The notes below the pieces were generated by a model, which saw only the letters and a program-made list of their open reading frames with translations, had not been told where the DNA came from and ran no database searches. Below, piece by piece: positions 39,181-50,828 of a DNA stretch of 64,000 bases. The stretch is from Dicyema japonicum (lineage: Eukaryota; Dicyemida; Rhombozoa; Dicyemidae). The stretch lies in the NCBI GenBank assembly GCA_011109175.1, contig RDEW01000055.1, positions 219,448-283,447 on the forward strand, given 5' to 3'. Positions within the stretch are counted from its first letter, which is position 1. Every line of letters begins with the position of its first letter. Made by a program: the position numbers and the translations under genes.

Positions 39181-39639
39181 GTAATGACAGAGTTTATGGT
39201 TACTAACAATTAAGGCAAGTGAAATTCGATAGAAATTTCCACCGATGTTTTTAAGCAACTGTGCTCAAGAGATCCCTTAACTGTGTCTCATGACTCATAT
39301 CATGCGAATCCTCTTGTATGTCCATAGAGCAAGAAGATAATAGAAATGACTATTAAAAATCACCGTTAAAAGAGGAAACAAAGAAATCTAAAAAACTGAT
39401 TAGTCTGGATAGTTCTCTTTTCACAATGAATGTATTTGTTTGAATGAACAAGTTTTTTGTGTATAGTAAATTTCAAAAAATTTCAAACTACTAAAGGATC
39501 TGGAAGCTAACAAAATTTAGAATTAATCAAAGATTTGAAACCAAATTCCCCAAAGTCATATTACACGCATCAAAAATAATTGCCAAATAATTTCTGCTTA
39601 TAAGCAGTTTTGTCAACGATTATTTACAATTTTGATTAA

Positions 39640-40519
39640 ATGAATTTTCTGTTTTTTGCATTATTTTCTCCTTTTGTCGGTAATTTATTTTGAAAACAAT
39701 TTCAGAGAACAGGCATTTAAACAAAAGATTTGATGTCGCCGTTGTTTTTAGTAAAAAAATTGTTTATTTAATATTTTAAATTTAGGAAGTCGGTTTCCAG
39801 TATAATTTTTATAAAGAAAAAAGTACATAAATAATTTGTTCAATTTGTCTCAAAAAGTATACACTTATTCATATTTCAGTTTTTTGGAGCAATCAAAATA
39901 CAATTAAACCTTAAAACAATATACCATACTTTCGAAAATTTGCCAATTAATACTAACAGTGCTGCTACATACGCACAGAAGAAAAAATATTTTAGTGGAG
40001 TGGACGCAGTTTTATTCTTTGAGTAAATATTCAAACTGATTCTCAGAGATGTTTATGTCAAACATGAAGGGGGTGGAAATATTTTAGGAGCTGCATTGAT
40101 AAAAACTGTTTGTACATTTCGAGCAATAGCAATTGTTTATAAAAAATCGACTGATGAAAGCACTTCAGAGACTATGTCTCATGAGCTATTCCACGTACTT
40201 GGGTTTAAGCACGTCGGAGATACTGCAAGTAATTGCAATAGAAATTGTTTAATGAATCGTTATGTTGGAAACAAAAAGTATAAATTTTTTTTATAATTTT
40301 TATACATGTTTCAAAATTAACAATCGACACTGCATTCAAAAACAAATGGAAGTGCCTTGCACCAAGTAATGATTTGTTGTAATTTTTGTAAATGTTCATA
40401 ATGATGTCCCCAATAATGAAGGGGCCGCCGATGATAATAAGTCAACTGGAGCTAATTTCTGGATTTACGCCTTTCTTCTTTTCCTGGTAAAATATTTTCA
40501 TTATATTTTAGGGTCTTAA
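39640..40519 (+). pseudogene. Compact M12B metalloprotease, copy 2 (best preserved)
   Basis: Signal exon MNFLFFALFSPFV from 39,640, then a 26-nt intron, then ENRHLNKRFDVAVVFSKK. After two further short introns: NLFNLSQK, a 23-nt intron, FFGAIKIQLNLK, YFSGVDAVLFFE, a 24-nt intron, GAALIKTVCTFRAIAIVY, the zinc motif HELFHVLGFKH and NCLMNRYV. This copy keeps frame across the signal-exon junction and upstream of the zinc motif, where copies 1 and 3 break. Near 39,800-39,840 the frame is lost once, and the acceptor of the last intron (AG in copies 1 and 3) is altered to GA near 40,400. Function would be secreted or membrane-bound proteolysis. Classified as a probable pseudogene because of these two defects, though a single indel error could explain the first. 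Confidence 0.6.
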
Positions 40520-41183
40520 TTAGATTATTAACCATTACTAACTTTATAACAAAACTATAAAATGTGTGTTCTGCCTCGTGGACCGATAGCTAGTGTAGCT
40601 CCTCGTAAAGTGCATTATAATTATTATCATCCTGCAATCATCTCCTAGTAGAAATTTTAAATTAGTTTTAGCGCCCATTCTCTTAATTCAGAAATCAACT
40701 AGGATAATTTTTATGATTGCCAATTATAATTTTAATATAAACCTAAGTGATTTTTCAATAACAAATAGAATCTTTCATAAAAATCAATACGCGACTGGGA
40801 TATCAAATAGAAGATTTTTATAAAATACTGAGTAGTTATTGAAGATAACTGAAAACCTTATGTTAAAACCTCAAAACATAATAATTTCTCGATAAATTGT
40901 TAATTGCTTTTTCACGTTGTATTATGCTAATATTACAAATACATCTCTGAACCCACACATTAATATGAATCATAATTTTTTATTATTAGTATTAAGATAT
41001 AGCCAATTTAGCTTTACGGAACCAATTATTCATCCATCTTTAATTATAGTAATCTTAATTGTTTTAAATGCTGATATTTATATTTTTAAATTTAATGATA
41101 TTAACTTGCTTCCTGCAGCGTCTGATCCATTTGTATTATAGATCATTAATTAGTTTAAATATATAGCTAATATATCATAAGGA
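40520..41183. other. No gene seen
   Basis: AT-rich; a 74-codon frame at 40,917-41,141 is hydrophobic but has no recognisable motif. Confidence 0.5.
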
Positions 41184-41700
41184 TTGCACCCGCTGTCCTG
41201 CAGAAGAAGCGCCGGAAGGGGACCACGTCATGCTGCTCTGAATGATGTGATCGTCAGAGCTCTGAAAGCTTCAGGCTTCCCAGCACAGCTTGAACCAGTG
41301 GGTCTTGATCGAGGAGATGGGAAGAGACCTGACGGGATGACCCTTTTCCCTTCACGTCTGGAAGATCTTTGGTCTGGGACGCAACTTGCATAGACACGTT
41401 CTCAAGCACGAACATTTTTAAATCTGTTCAGACACCTGGAGCAGCTGCTTCGACCCGCGGAAAACCTAAAAATCAAGATATTCTTGCCTCGGGGATCGCT
41501 ACCGATTTACTCCTGTTGCGACCGAGAATCATCGGGAGCCGTTGGTCCAATGACGGCTGAATTCTTGCAAGAACTCGGAGGATTGCTTGCCAGAAAGAAA
41601 AGGGATCAACGAGAAGGGCTATGGCTAAGACAAAGATTGGAATAGCCATACTCCGAGGGAACTCGTTCGCAATCCCACGCAGCAGTCTTCCTCAACTGAT
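41184..41700 (+). mobile_element. LINE family B, 3' fragment
   Basis: Starts [16 protein letters not shown] and runs through [20 protein letters not shown], the same module as at 29.7-29.9 kb, then frameshifted remains of the C-terminal tail to about 41,700, ending in an A/T-rich tail with about 20 A near 41,735. Confidence 0.7.
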
Positions 41701-42069
41701 ATTTGTTTAATTGTTAAAAAAATTTTTTAATTTAAAAAAAAAAAAAAAAAAAAAAATATCATAAATCATTAAAATCATGAAAATTTGTTTGCAAAAGTCA
41801 ATTAAACATGGATGGGTAAAAATGATTTTTAAATTAATTTTTCGATTAATTAATTTTATTTTCTGAATAAAAAAGTATTCGGAATATGTTCTCCACACTA
41901 CTCTTTACAGAATTACTATTGATATGCTGAGTCTCCAATTGAATCAGTAATAGATCCTCTATTTAAAGAAGCAACAGTCCTAGATATTCGGGATAATGCA
42001 TCTTTGCAAAGTCTATATTATTATGAATGTGAAAGTATATCATTACTAAATTTTTTTAAGATAATATTT

Positions 42070-42790
42070 AACAGAGAAACAAATATTATTTGAGGAAGCC
42101 GGCTGCGTGGATCGCGAACGAGTTCCCTAGGAGTATGTCCATTCCAGTTTTTTGTCTGAGCCAGTACCCTTCTCGTTGATCCCTTTTCTTTCTGGCAAGC
42201 ATTCCTCCTAGTTCGCGCAAAAACTCAGCCGTCATTGGACCAACGGCTCTCGATGACTCGACCGCAACAGGTGTAAATCGGTACCGGTCTCCGAGGCAAG
42301 AATATTTCTTGATTTTTAGGTTTTCCGCGGTTGAAACAGCTGCTCCTAATGTGTAAACCGATTTTAAAAGATTCGTGCTTGAATATGTGTCAACATAAGT
42401 TGCGTCCCAGACCAAAGATCTTCCTGTTGTGTAAGGGAATAGAGTCATCCCGTCAGGTCTCTTTCCATCTCGATCGAGACTCACTAGTTTATGTTGTGAT
42501 GGGAAGCCTGTAGCCTACAGAGCTCTGACAATCACATCGTTTAGAACAGCGTAACGTGGTCTCTTCCAACGCTTCTTGTGCAGGACAGCCGGTGCAATCC
42601 TTTCGCATCGACTATTTTCCCTTCACCGGCATCGGTGTTCCTGGCAAACGTCTAGTTCTAGTCTCTGTCCGCTTCCAATCCTCAAAAAGTCATCGTCCAA
42701 AAAAGTCCCTAATCCCTAAAGGAATACGAATTTCCGCAGTATCGTGTCTTTCAGATGCCATTGATCATGCACTTTCCTCTGACAGTTGGG
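42070..42790 (-). mobile_element. LINE family B, 3' fragment
   Basis: Minus strand. 42,484-42,086 reads [38 protein letters not shown] and a C-terminal tail ending in ETGMDILLGNSFAIHAAGF. Upstream, to about 42,790, the CRRSAGR-type module is frameshifted. Very similar to the 41.2 kb fragment but inverted. Confidence 0.7.
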
Positions 42791-42829
42791 AATCCCGTCG
42801 CACTCGGAATACCTACAACGGAATCTGAA

Positions 42830-44450
42830 GACAATAATAAAGAAACAAACTCCCAGCTCAACTTATCCGGGAAACTGAAACGAAACATAATGAATTTCAG
42901 CATTCATAACATACACGCAATACTTGAACAGTCACTTCATGTCAATGATGTCGAAACCATATGAGCATACACTAAAGATGTCTCAAACAAACTAAAGAAG
43001 TGAGTAAACCGGAAACTTCTGGAGGGCGACTGAGGGCAGTTTTACGGTTATCACGTCTGATGACACTGTATTGTCTTGTATTCCCGAAATCCTAAATACC
43101 TTAACACTGAAGCACCCTGAAAAGTTTTTGAGTCCTGAAGGAAACCCAGAGATTATCATTACCGAATCCGAAATGCGCTGCGGAATAGTTTTCTTCACCA
43201 CCAGCAGCGGCTTGGAAGGGTTACGTCCTGGCTATATTAAGAACCTTACGTCCACTTACACCTCGGAGGCTGGACGCTGTCTTGTCAAATCAATTACGGA
43301 CCTAATCAGAAAGATGGTTAACGGTGACATCCCAGAATATGCCAGAGAATTGCTCTTCTCCGCAAGGCTACTTGCATTCAAAAAAACCAATGGGGGAATC
43401 TGCCCCATTGCGGTCGGGAACTATTTCAGAAGACTTGCAGCAAAGGTAGCATCGACCCTGATGAGCCAACAACTTAGAGAGGAGTTCGTTCCTAAACAAA
43501 TGAGTGTTAGTATCCAGACGGATGTGAGGCTGCGTTTCATGCAGCAAGGCGTTTCTTCACATAGAAATATTTCAAATAAATGCATTGGAATCAAGTTGGA
43601 CATAAAGAATGTACTCAATAAATTATGGAAACGTGTTGGAAGGGCTCCAAAGCTTTTCCCTTTGTCAAATTATCCTATGGGAAGATACGTCTGGTTTTTG
43701 AAAATGAAAATATTAAATCAAAAACGGGGTCCAACAAGGAGATCCTCTCGGACCTCTCTTATTTACCTGATCATTGATGATGTTGTGAGATCAATTGATG
43801 CACAGCTAAATCTCTGGTATCTCGACGATGCCACAATTGGAGGATGATTCAAAGAAACTTACAATTCACTACGTAAAGCGTTACCCGCTTTAAAACACTT
43901 GGGCTTGGACATCAATGTTAACAAATCCGAGCTAATAAATGTCTCATATCCAAACACCGACTTCTCTCTATCAAAGAGTCTTTTAACGAACTGCTCCTGG
44001 GATCCTGACTGTGCCAGTTGATAAATTATATTTCCTCGGATGCCCACTCAGCGAAGAAGAACTCAAGAACCATATACTTTCCAAAACACGCCTCGCGAAA
44101 AGATCGTCATGTCTCGACTCTCACACATCCTTCTTCCTGATGAGAAACAACATCGGACTACCCAAGCTTTTATATCTACTCCGATGTTCATTCTGCTACG
44201 AACAATACGACAGTCTAGCTGGAGAAGCCTCCGGGTCTCACGTACGTCTTGGCTCTTAGTGTAGCTAGGCGTCCAATTTTCTTTAGGATTCATAGCGATT
44301 TTCCACTTATTTTCCAGTTGTCTCGACCACAGAGAGATAGAAAGCGAATCGCGCTTCGAAATTCTTCTCTGCTCTCATCTTTCTTCAGTGGCATGGAGTG
44401 TGTTTACCTCGCTCCCAACAATGTTGGATTGGCAAAGGGGGTCGACACAA
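42830..44450 (+). mobile_element. LINE family B, reverse transcriptase part
   Basis: Plus strand. 43,071-43,847 is a 258-codon frame with LEGLRPGYIKNLTS, TNGGICPIAVGNYFRRLAAK (fingers) and near its end LNLWYLDDATIGG, the catalytic motif C as YLDD. The following thumb region continues frameshifted to about 44,260 (KLYFLGCPLSEEELK; IGLPKLLYLLRCS). It abuts the minus-strand 3' fragment, so two pieces of one family lie back to back. Motif B region near 43,720 is altered (KRGPTRRSS), so it is inactive. Confidence 0.75.
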
Positions 44451-44482
44451 GTAGCATCCCAGACCAAACAAAAATTATCATA

Positions 44483-46116
44483 CAGTACGACCCCGCCCCA
44501 ATAAAACCGCGGCCTTGGGGCACCCTCTGTGGGGAGATTTTTTGTTAATAAATATTATTTTGAATGATTTTTTACATTTTTTGACCAATAGGAAGCCTAA
44601 ATTTAAAATACAAAACTCCGCTTATTGGGCCACTTTTTCAGTCGATAATATTAAAATTTATTATTTCATTTTTATCTTTATTTAATTAATTTTAAAATAT
44701 TTTTAAACATGACTGCGAAGCTCGCCACCTGAAACAGAAGATTTCCGATTTTTTAATGAAAGAAAATAGCATAGTGGTTAGGTGTCGGGCTAAAGTGGCT
44801 TAGGTTATGGGTTCGTTTTCCCCTACTGTTCACCTGGTGGAAGGTTCCACGCATCTACGATGCTAAAAGGGTTTGACGAGTGACGCCGTCATCAGTGGAT
44901 ACTCACTGCGGAACTGGATTGTCTAGAAAGGACCCACACACAAGAAAAAAGAAGTGAAGATCATTCCTTGGTTCTACGATTAGTTAAAATTAACTGTTCT
45001 TTACTTAAGTAAAGTGTGTGTCCTGCCTATGCGGAGCTATAAATATTATGGCTCTCGTGAAAAGGTTTTAAAAAAATATGTCGGAAAAAAATTTTTTTCA
45101 ATTATACGATATTGGAAAAGGAAATGTCTCACGAATTAAAAAAGAACTCGGAAAAGGGTATTCAAAACATAAATATGCTCTGGTGAACTCTCATCTAAGA
45201 AGTTCGAATCAGATCTTTCTATTCGAATTGATCGATTAGTATTCGAAGTCTAAAAAATTTGAGAGAGGATGGTTTTTCAGTTTCAGGATTTTTCCTCAAA
45301 TCTATTGCAAGAAAATTGCAGCTAACCTTGACTTCAATAATTTCAAATATCAAATGGATGGTTGGATCGATTTAAAAAGTGCCATGAATTATTGTTCAAA
45401 GTAAATTCGGGTGAAAAGAACTCATGTGACAGAAATAGAGTCAAGATTTTTTACGAGAAAAAAATATTTTCAAATGCGACGAAACCTCTCTTTTTGTTAA
45501 AAAATTCATGTAAATCATTTGTCTCTTCAAATGATGATTGTTTTGGTAAAACGAAAAGCAAAGAACGATTTTCAGTTCTTTTATGCTGCAGTCTTAAAGA
45601 TGAGAAATTAAAGCCCCTTGAAGGTGAGAAATTTAAATCGCCAAGATGCTTATAAAATATACAAACTGAGGATTATGGGGTATATTTCATTAGGTTATTT
45701 TTAGGTTTTGTACACAGCGTCGAAAAATGCTTGGATGACGACTTATATTTTTGATAAATGGTTACAAAAAAAACTTTGAAATGGTCAAAAAACAGAAAAA
45801 ATTTTGATTCTTATGGATAATGCACGGTGCCACAAATTTTAAGAAAATTCAAACTTATTATTTCTTAAATTTGCTAAAAATACAACAGCACTTCTTCAAC
45901 CTTTAAATCTGGGGATCATAAACTCTTTCAAAACATACTATAACAACGTTCTTTATGAAATGATATGCCTAACTGATTATTTCTCATAAAATAAATCCTC
46001 TTTTTTATCGAAACAACATATTTTGTTATTAAAAATACAAATAGTAGCTTTAAAATGTAAGAATTATATATGCCTTTTATATTTGGGGCACTTTTCTATT
46101 GGGGCGGGTCGTACTG
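44483..46116 (+). mobile_element. pogo/Tigger-type DNA transposon, copy 2, both ends intact
   Basis: Bounded by TA dinucleotides (44,481-44,482 and 46,117-46,118), the pogo target duplication. The left end CAGTACGACCCCGCCCCAAT matches the inverse of the right end CAGTACGACCCGCCCCAAT. Inside, frameshifted transposase: WLDRFKKCHELLFKVNSGEK (45,360-45,420), then ILILMDNARCHKF (second catalytic Asp, about 45,810) and TTALLQPLNLGIINSFK (about 45,890). In pogo-type enzymes the last motif is usually PLDQGI; here Asp is Asn. A SINE is inserted at about 44,760-45,080. Confidence 0.88.
44760..45080 (+). repeat. tRNA-derived SINE, near full length
   Basis: Head resembles a tRNA: TAGCATAGTGGTTAGG (A box) and GGTTATGGGTTCG (B box). 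It is followed by a core shared with the minus-strand copy at 49.7-49.9 kb (GGTGGAAGG.TCCACGCAT, then TTGACGAGTGAC) and a tail shared with the insertion at 60.93-61.09 kb (ACGATTAGTTAAAATTAACT; TGTGTGTCCTGCCTATGCGG). Lies inside the pogo element. Confidence 0.7.
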
Positions 46117-46739
46117 TACATTGATTTTGTTGCAGAAAAGTGGTTTTCGATTAGTATCGGAATATGTTTTTCTGGTCTTTCAAATTCTCACTTTTCCACG
46201 TCATTTGCGTGTCACAACTATTACACAATTGTGCTCTAAGAATAAAACCCTACTTCACAGATGTTGATAACTTGATTTCTCTTTAAAGGCTGCCACGGTG
46301 AAAAACAAAAGATAGAGGAAATGTTCTCACAAATAGGAAATCCACCCGAAGTTGTTTTCACAAGATGGGGAAGCTGGCTATAGCAGCCAAATCTTACTCA
46401 AAAATTATTAAAATTGTCTCTGAATTTGAATGAGATGGAGTTTTAATCAAAAATGTTTTGATCGTTAATTATTTTGAGCCAAAAAACCAGTTAATATTCC
46501 CACGTTGTTTTCAAGTTTAACCGAAATCATTGTTGCGGAAGCTCAGCCTCAGTTGAAGGGCTCCTTCGACGAAAATTCTAATAATGATAGAGTTATAAGT
46601 TTACCTTCTATTGATGTCACTTGACATTATTTAGCATATCGTCACTCTCAATTCATTTACATTGAAGTTGTATATTTGTTTATCTAAATTTTTTTTAAAA
46701 CAATAACAATTTATTGAGGAATAAAACCAAATAGTTAAA

Positions 46740-47450
46740 GGCTACTGGCTGCTCTCAGGATTGAGAGCGCATTTCCCTTACAATCTGTAAGGAGATGCGC
46801 TCAATTAGCCAGCCCTTCTCTCTGACATCCCTCCTCCTTTTAGCGACTAACGATCCAATTTGTTGAGCAGGGCTAACGACCTGCTTCCTACGACTCCGAA
46901 GTTTCGACTGCGACTGGTTCAAATGTGTATTGCTTGCCGAGGCATGTGTACTTCTTTGCTTAAGTATTTCTGCTTTCTCTGCAGCTGAGCCTGGATTTGT
47001 CGCACTCATTGTAATATGGAAGAAGGGAAGCTATCTACGCAGGTGGCATCCCAGGCCAGGTACTTCCCAGCATCCCACGGGAACAGAGTCGCTCCATCCG
47101 GCCTTCTGTTTGCCGTGCAAGTCCTAGGGGCCCCATCTGGACAGGGAACCGGCAGCTTTCTAGTCCCCACACAATAACCTTGTTGATTGCACTATGTCTT
47201 AGGCTCCTTCCAGCGCTCCTTCGGCAGGAAAGTGCGTGGAGTCCTTCGCGTCGACTATTCCTCCACATCTACAGCGATGGATTGCCGCAAACATCGATTC
47301 CGAGGCAAACGCAAACCACAATCCTCGTGGAGTCATCGTCCAGAAAAGTTCCGAGTGAAATGCACAGGAATGCTTTGAGCCATGCACCACTTACGTTTGT
47401 TGATGCGGTAGCCAGACAAGCCAGACGATGCTGGTAGAGTTGTGGTTTTA
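46740..47450 (-). mobile_element. LINE family B, 3' fragment
   Basis: Minus strand: 47,390-47,035 holds the CRCGGIVDAKD and [20 protein letters not shown] module, followed by a frameshifted PDG region and a C-terminal tail at 47,009-46,755 (KAEILKQRSTHASASNTHL; LVAKRRRDVREKGWLIERIS). Inactive. Confidence 0.7.
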
Positions 47451-48649
47451 GCTCATCGATGGTCCTTGAACATACAAGTTCGTTCCAGTCTCGTTGTTGT
47501 TGTAGTTGAAGTTCTTCGTGAGTCCTAAATTAGACTCAACATAATCTAAATCACTTTGGAACGTGATACATTTATTGTCACTTACCATTTATGGTGCAAG
47601 ACGTAATAAAATGGCTACTGTGGTGTCTAATGTGTTTATGTCAGGTAAATTATTAATTCTAACAATTTTAGGTTAAACGAATCCTTGCGACTAACTCGGT
47701 AATTACACCTATTATAACCATGCTGTTCACGATACAACAAAACAAAGACCATTTGAATTTTTTTCAATGTGAATCTTTCTAAAAATATAAAAAAGGAAAC
47801 TAGAATCGCTACTGGAGTTTGACGACCAAAATGAAAAGGAGAAGCATTGTTCATCGCCTCGGAAAAATTTAGAGGGACAGGAAAAACGAAGAATTGCCAT
47901 GGAAAATATTGTCAAAAATGGAAATACTACGAAATTGAGACGGGATAAAATTTTATAACGTCACGACGGGGACGCAAACGCCTAATAGAAAATACCCATT
48001 ATACGACCAAATTTCAGCGAAAAAAAATATAGTAACGAAAACCGAAAGAGAAATGATCACAATTCTATATGAAGATCACTGTTATGGCGCATTCCAATCA
48101 GTAAGGTCATTGAAAAGCGTAAGACTGCTATTAGAAAATATCCTGGTTAATTTCCTATCAACTCACTTCTAACAAGAGCTATTGAATCTTTCGTCTAATA
48201 AACATTTCAAAATAACAGATCTATCATATTTATTAGTATTTCACAGATGCTATGTAAAAATATCTGATTTTCTGATTCTATTCACCGACTCAAGATCAAT
48301 GAGGTCACTAATGCTTTCGAGCTCAGTGCGTTCTATTAATATGATTTTCCTTGCATAAGTTGAACGTAAATTTTACAAAACTTGTTTGAAAGTATTGGGT
48401 ATCGTTCAACTTCCTTCTATTCAAAAGATAACTAGATATTTTTGAGTTTTTTACATGCATTTATTAAAGGTTGGAAAAAATTGGTTTTATCTACGAAATC
48501 GATATAAATATATGTGAATACACAAATAAATTTTTTCCATAAAAACAGAAAATTTTATTGAAATTGGCTATCTACTTAAAATAATTCTGGTCAAAGAAGT
48601 AAAACTTTTTTATTAGTTAAAAAGTTTTAAAGAGAGTAAACGGTTATAT
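47451..48649. other. No gene seen
   Basis: AT-rich. Minus-strand open frames at 47,636-47,915 lack motifs. No repeat boundary could be set. Confidence 0.5.
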
Positions 48650-48745
48650 AGCGGCTAACCTGAGTGTGTGGCTATTCCCTCTCAGGATGGCGAAAGAGAT
48701 TCGCTCAAATAACCAGCATCGCTCACGAGGGTCGAATAACTAGAA
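48650..48745 (-). mobile_element. LINE family B, terminal 3' stub
   Basis: The start, AAACGGTTATATAGCGG, is shared with the stub at 61,265, and the text with GGCTATTCCCTCTCAGGATG corresponds to the C-terminal end of family B copies. A severely 5'-truncated insertion. Confidence 0.55.
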
Positions 48746-49726
48746 GCGCTCACATTATTAAATTATTATCTAAAAACCAAAATTTTTAACCTGAAAACGT
48801 TTTTAATGACATTATTCTATATTTTAATAAAGTTTTTGATTAGTTTTTTTTCATATTTAAAAATTTTCATAAAGTCAAAAATGGCCCAAATATTGTTAAA
48901 AAATGAGAATTAGGTAATAATTAGGACGACAGAATGGCGAAGGCGACACAATTAGCAATAATTAGGACGACAGAATTAAGTCAATTTTTTGGTAAAAATT
49001 TCTGTCAAATAATAAAACATTGCACAAACTAATGTCTAGGTTCGGATCCTCTTTGGATCAAAATTGGATGAGACTCTTATACCGTTAGTGGTTGATTAGT
49101 TGGAAGGCGACCTACCTCCATTGCACGAAATTTTTTCACTCCCACAAAATCGGTGTAACCCTCGTTATATTTTGGGAGATAATGAATGAAATGTCTGACT
49201 CGGGAGGCATAGAATATACAAAGTTAAAGGAATCTCCGGATACACTGTGCTCTGGGTTTGAATCTTCCCTATTGAAGAAATTGGGTAAGTCTCAAGTGAA
49301 AGGGCGTAATGGCTTAATCTTTTACGTATATCGAAATAGATGAAAGACATTTCTCATGACTTGTGAGACCCCATCACAAGAGGATATCTCCGTACCTACC
49401 AGGAATGTTTACAAAGAATAATTCACTTGTCAACGACATATCGCAGATTCATGTAACCTCTATCGGAATGGAAAGTAGGAAGATTCGAACACATCTGCTT
49501 TCTCCTGTACTTAAGACACTGAATAATCCCGGCACGTGACATTTTATGTCTAAATTTGGTTATGCAACTTATAATTTTTGAAACAGCCTTGCCGCCAAGG
49601 AGTAGTAATGTCTCCATTATAGAATCTCAGCTTAAGCAGAACTTACACGTTATTTAAGAATTAAGAACAGTAATGCTAACTTTGTCCGAGCCATTATTCC
49701 AAGGTTGAACATGTTCCTGACTTTGC
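48746..49726. other. No gene seen
   Basis: No supported gene. Near 49,475-49,545 a minus-strand stretch ends in GTGTTCGAATC, like a tRNA B box, but the rest does not fold. Confidence 0.45.
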
Positions 49727-49917
49727 TCGTTCTTTTTCTTGTGAGTCCTATATGACAATCCGTTCTGCAGTGATGAAACACTGATCACTTTGTCACTCGT
49801 CAACCCAAGAGGATTGTAAATGCGTGGAGCCTTCCACCGAGTAGACAGAAGCGAGATTCCAAACTTGGGACTCCTGGTATTGGGTCGGAACTTATTACAC
49901 TGCGCCATCCGACTTTC
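49727..49917 (-). repeat. tRNA-derived SINE, minus copy
   Basis: Minus strand: starts AAGTCGGATGGCGCAGTG (A box) and has AAGTTTGGAATCTC (B box), then the same core as the 44.8 kb SINE (GGTGGAAGGCTCCACGCAT, GGGTTGACGAGTGAC, CACAAGAAAAAG). Confidence 0.7.
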
Positions 49918-50085
49918 AGGAAAAATTGGATGCATATAATCTGAGGAATAACTTAGGTAACGGAAAGTTTAAATTAAAAACAATATTATTTAGTTTAGTT
50001 TAATAATTACAAATAAATAATAATTTAATTCCACAATAGATTATTGTATTCTAACACGTATAGTTAATTTGTATTATTTCTAGTT

Positions 50086-50828
50086 ATGGCTTATCATGCA
50101 CTTATAACGCATATTTTGGGTCTCCCACCAGTCTCCCGAACATACCTCACATTCTGTGTAGCCACATCACTGCTTGTGGTTTGTCTCAATAGTTACATAG
50201 AAAATCGAGTTGTTGACTCCTCTACATCTATTTTTCAACTACAGCCTCGTCTTCAAGCATTTCGAGGTAGATTGTCCTAATATCAGCTATGCGAGAATCA
50301 TCACCTCCTTCCTATTCTTCGGGAACATCAACATTTCTTCTTTCTTCATTGCTCTTCATCCTACCAGTACTGCATGCTCCTCGAGTCTGGTTCTTTCAGT
50401 GGGAGGACCGGGGACTTTGTCTACCTATTCCTCCTCTGTGGGTTTTTGATACTAATATCCGCCTGTTTTGTCAACATTGGCTTCCTCGGACAAACACTGA
50501 TGACTGTCCTTGTTTACTTGTGGAGCAGACGAAATGAGTTTGTTCCTCGTCAACTTTTATGGGGATCATCACATTCCGAGCTCCCTATCTTCCCCTTCGT
50601 TATTTCTCCCTCGGATTATATTTTGACGGGACCTTCCTTCAGGAATTAATAGGGATCTCCATTGGCCATCTTTACTACTTTTTAGAGGACATCCTCCCTC
50701 AGCGAAATGGGGGAAAGAGACTGTTGGAGACGGGCCAAAGTTTATTTGTCTTTAGTTTATCCCAGTAATCCATATCGATAGACAAGTGGGTACCACCTCC
50801 CGAGAACCGACCTGGGGGATATAATTAA
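50086..50828 (+). CDS. DERL2: Derlin (ER-associated degradation membrane protein), Derlin-2-like
   Basis: Derlins are multi-pass ER membrane proteins, pseudoproteases of the rhomboid fold, that help move misfolded proteins out of the ER. Exon 1 reads MAYHALITHILGLPPVSRTY, matching the Derlin N-terminus. After a 22-nt intron comes IELLTPLHLFFNYSLVFKHF, then IITSFLFFGNIN, GSFSGRTGDFVYLFLLCGF, FLGQTLMTVLVYLWSRRNEF and LIGISIGHLYYFLEDILPQ. A last exon reached by a 42-nt intron gives WVPPPENRPGGYN and a stop at 50,828, the conserved Derlin-1/2 end. Three single-base shifts are required (near 50,290, 50,365 and 50,555). All hallmark segments are present and the length is about normal. Derlin-2 versus Derlin-1 is a guess. 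Upstream of the ATG is AT-rich with no named signal. Confidence 0.9.

Larger units (their letters stand above)
35815..40530 (+). repeat. Segmental repeat copy 2, enlarged by insertions
   Basis: Counterpart of 1-2460. The flank is collinear but broken by a LINE (about 36.4-37.65 kb) and by a hAT remnant (38,026-39,180). It resumes at about 39,181 with GTAATGACAG, which continues the sequence interrupted near 38,000, and ends with the second metalloprotease copy. Divergence between copies is high, with many substitutions and small indels. Confidence 0.6.

Noticed and set aside
41707-41898. 63-codon lysine/phenylalanine-rich frame
   Set aside because: Arises from the poly-A tract and AT-rich sequence after the LINE fragment.
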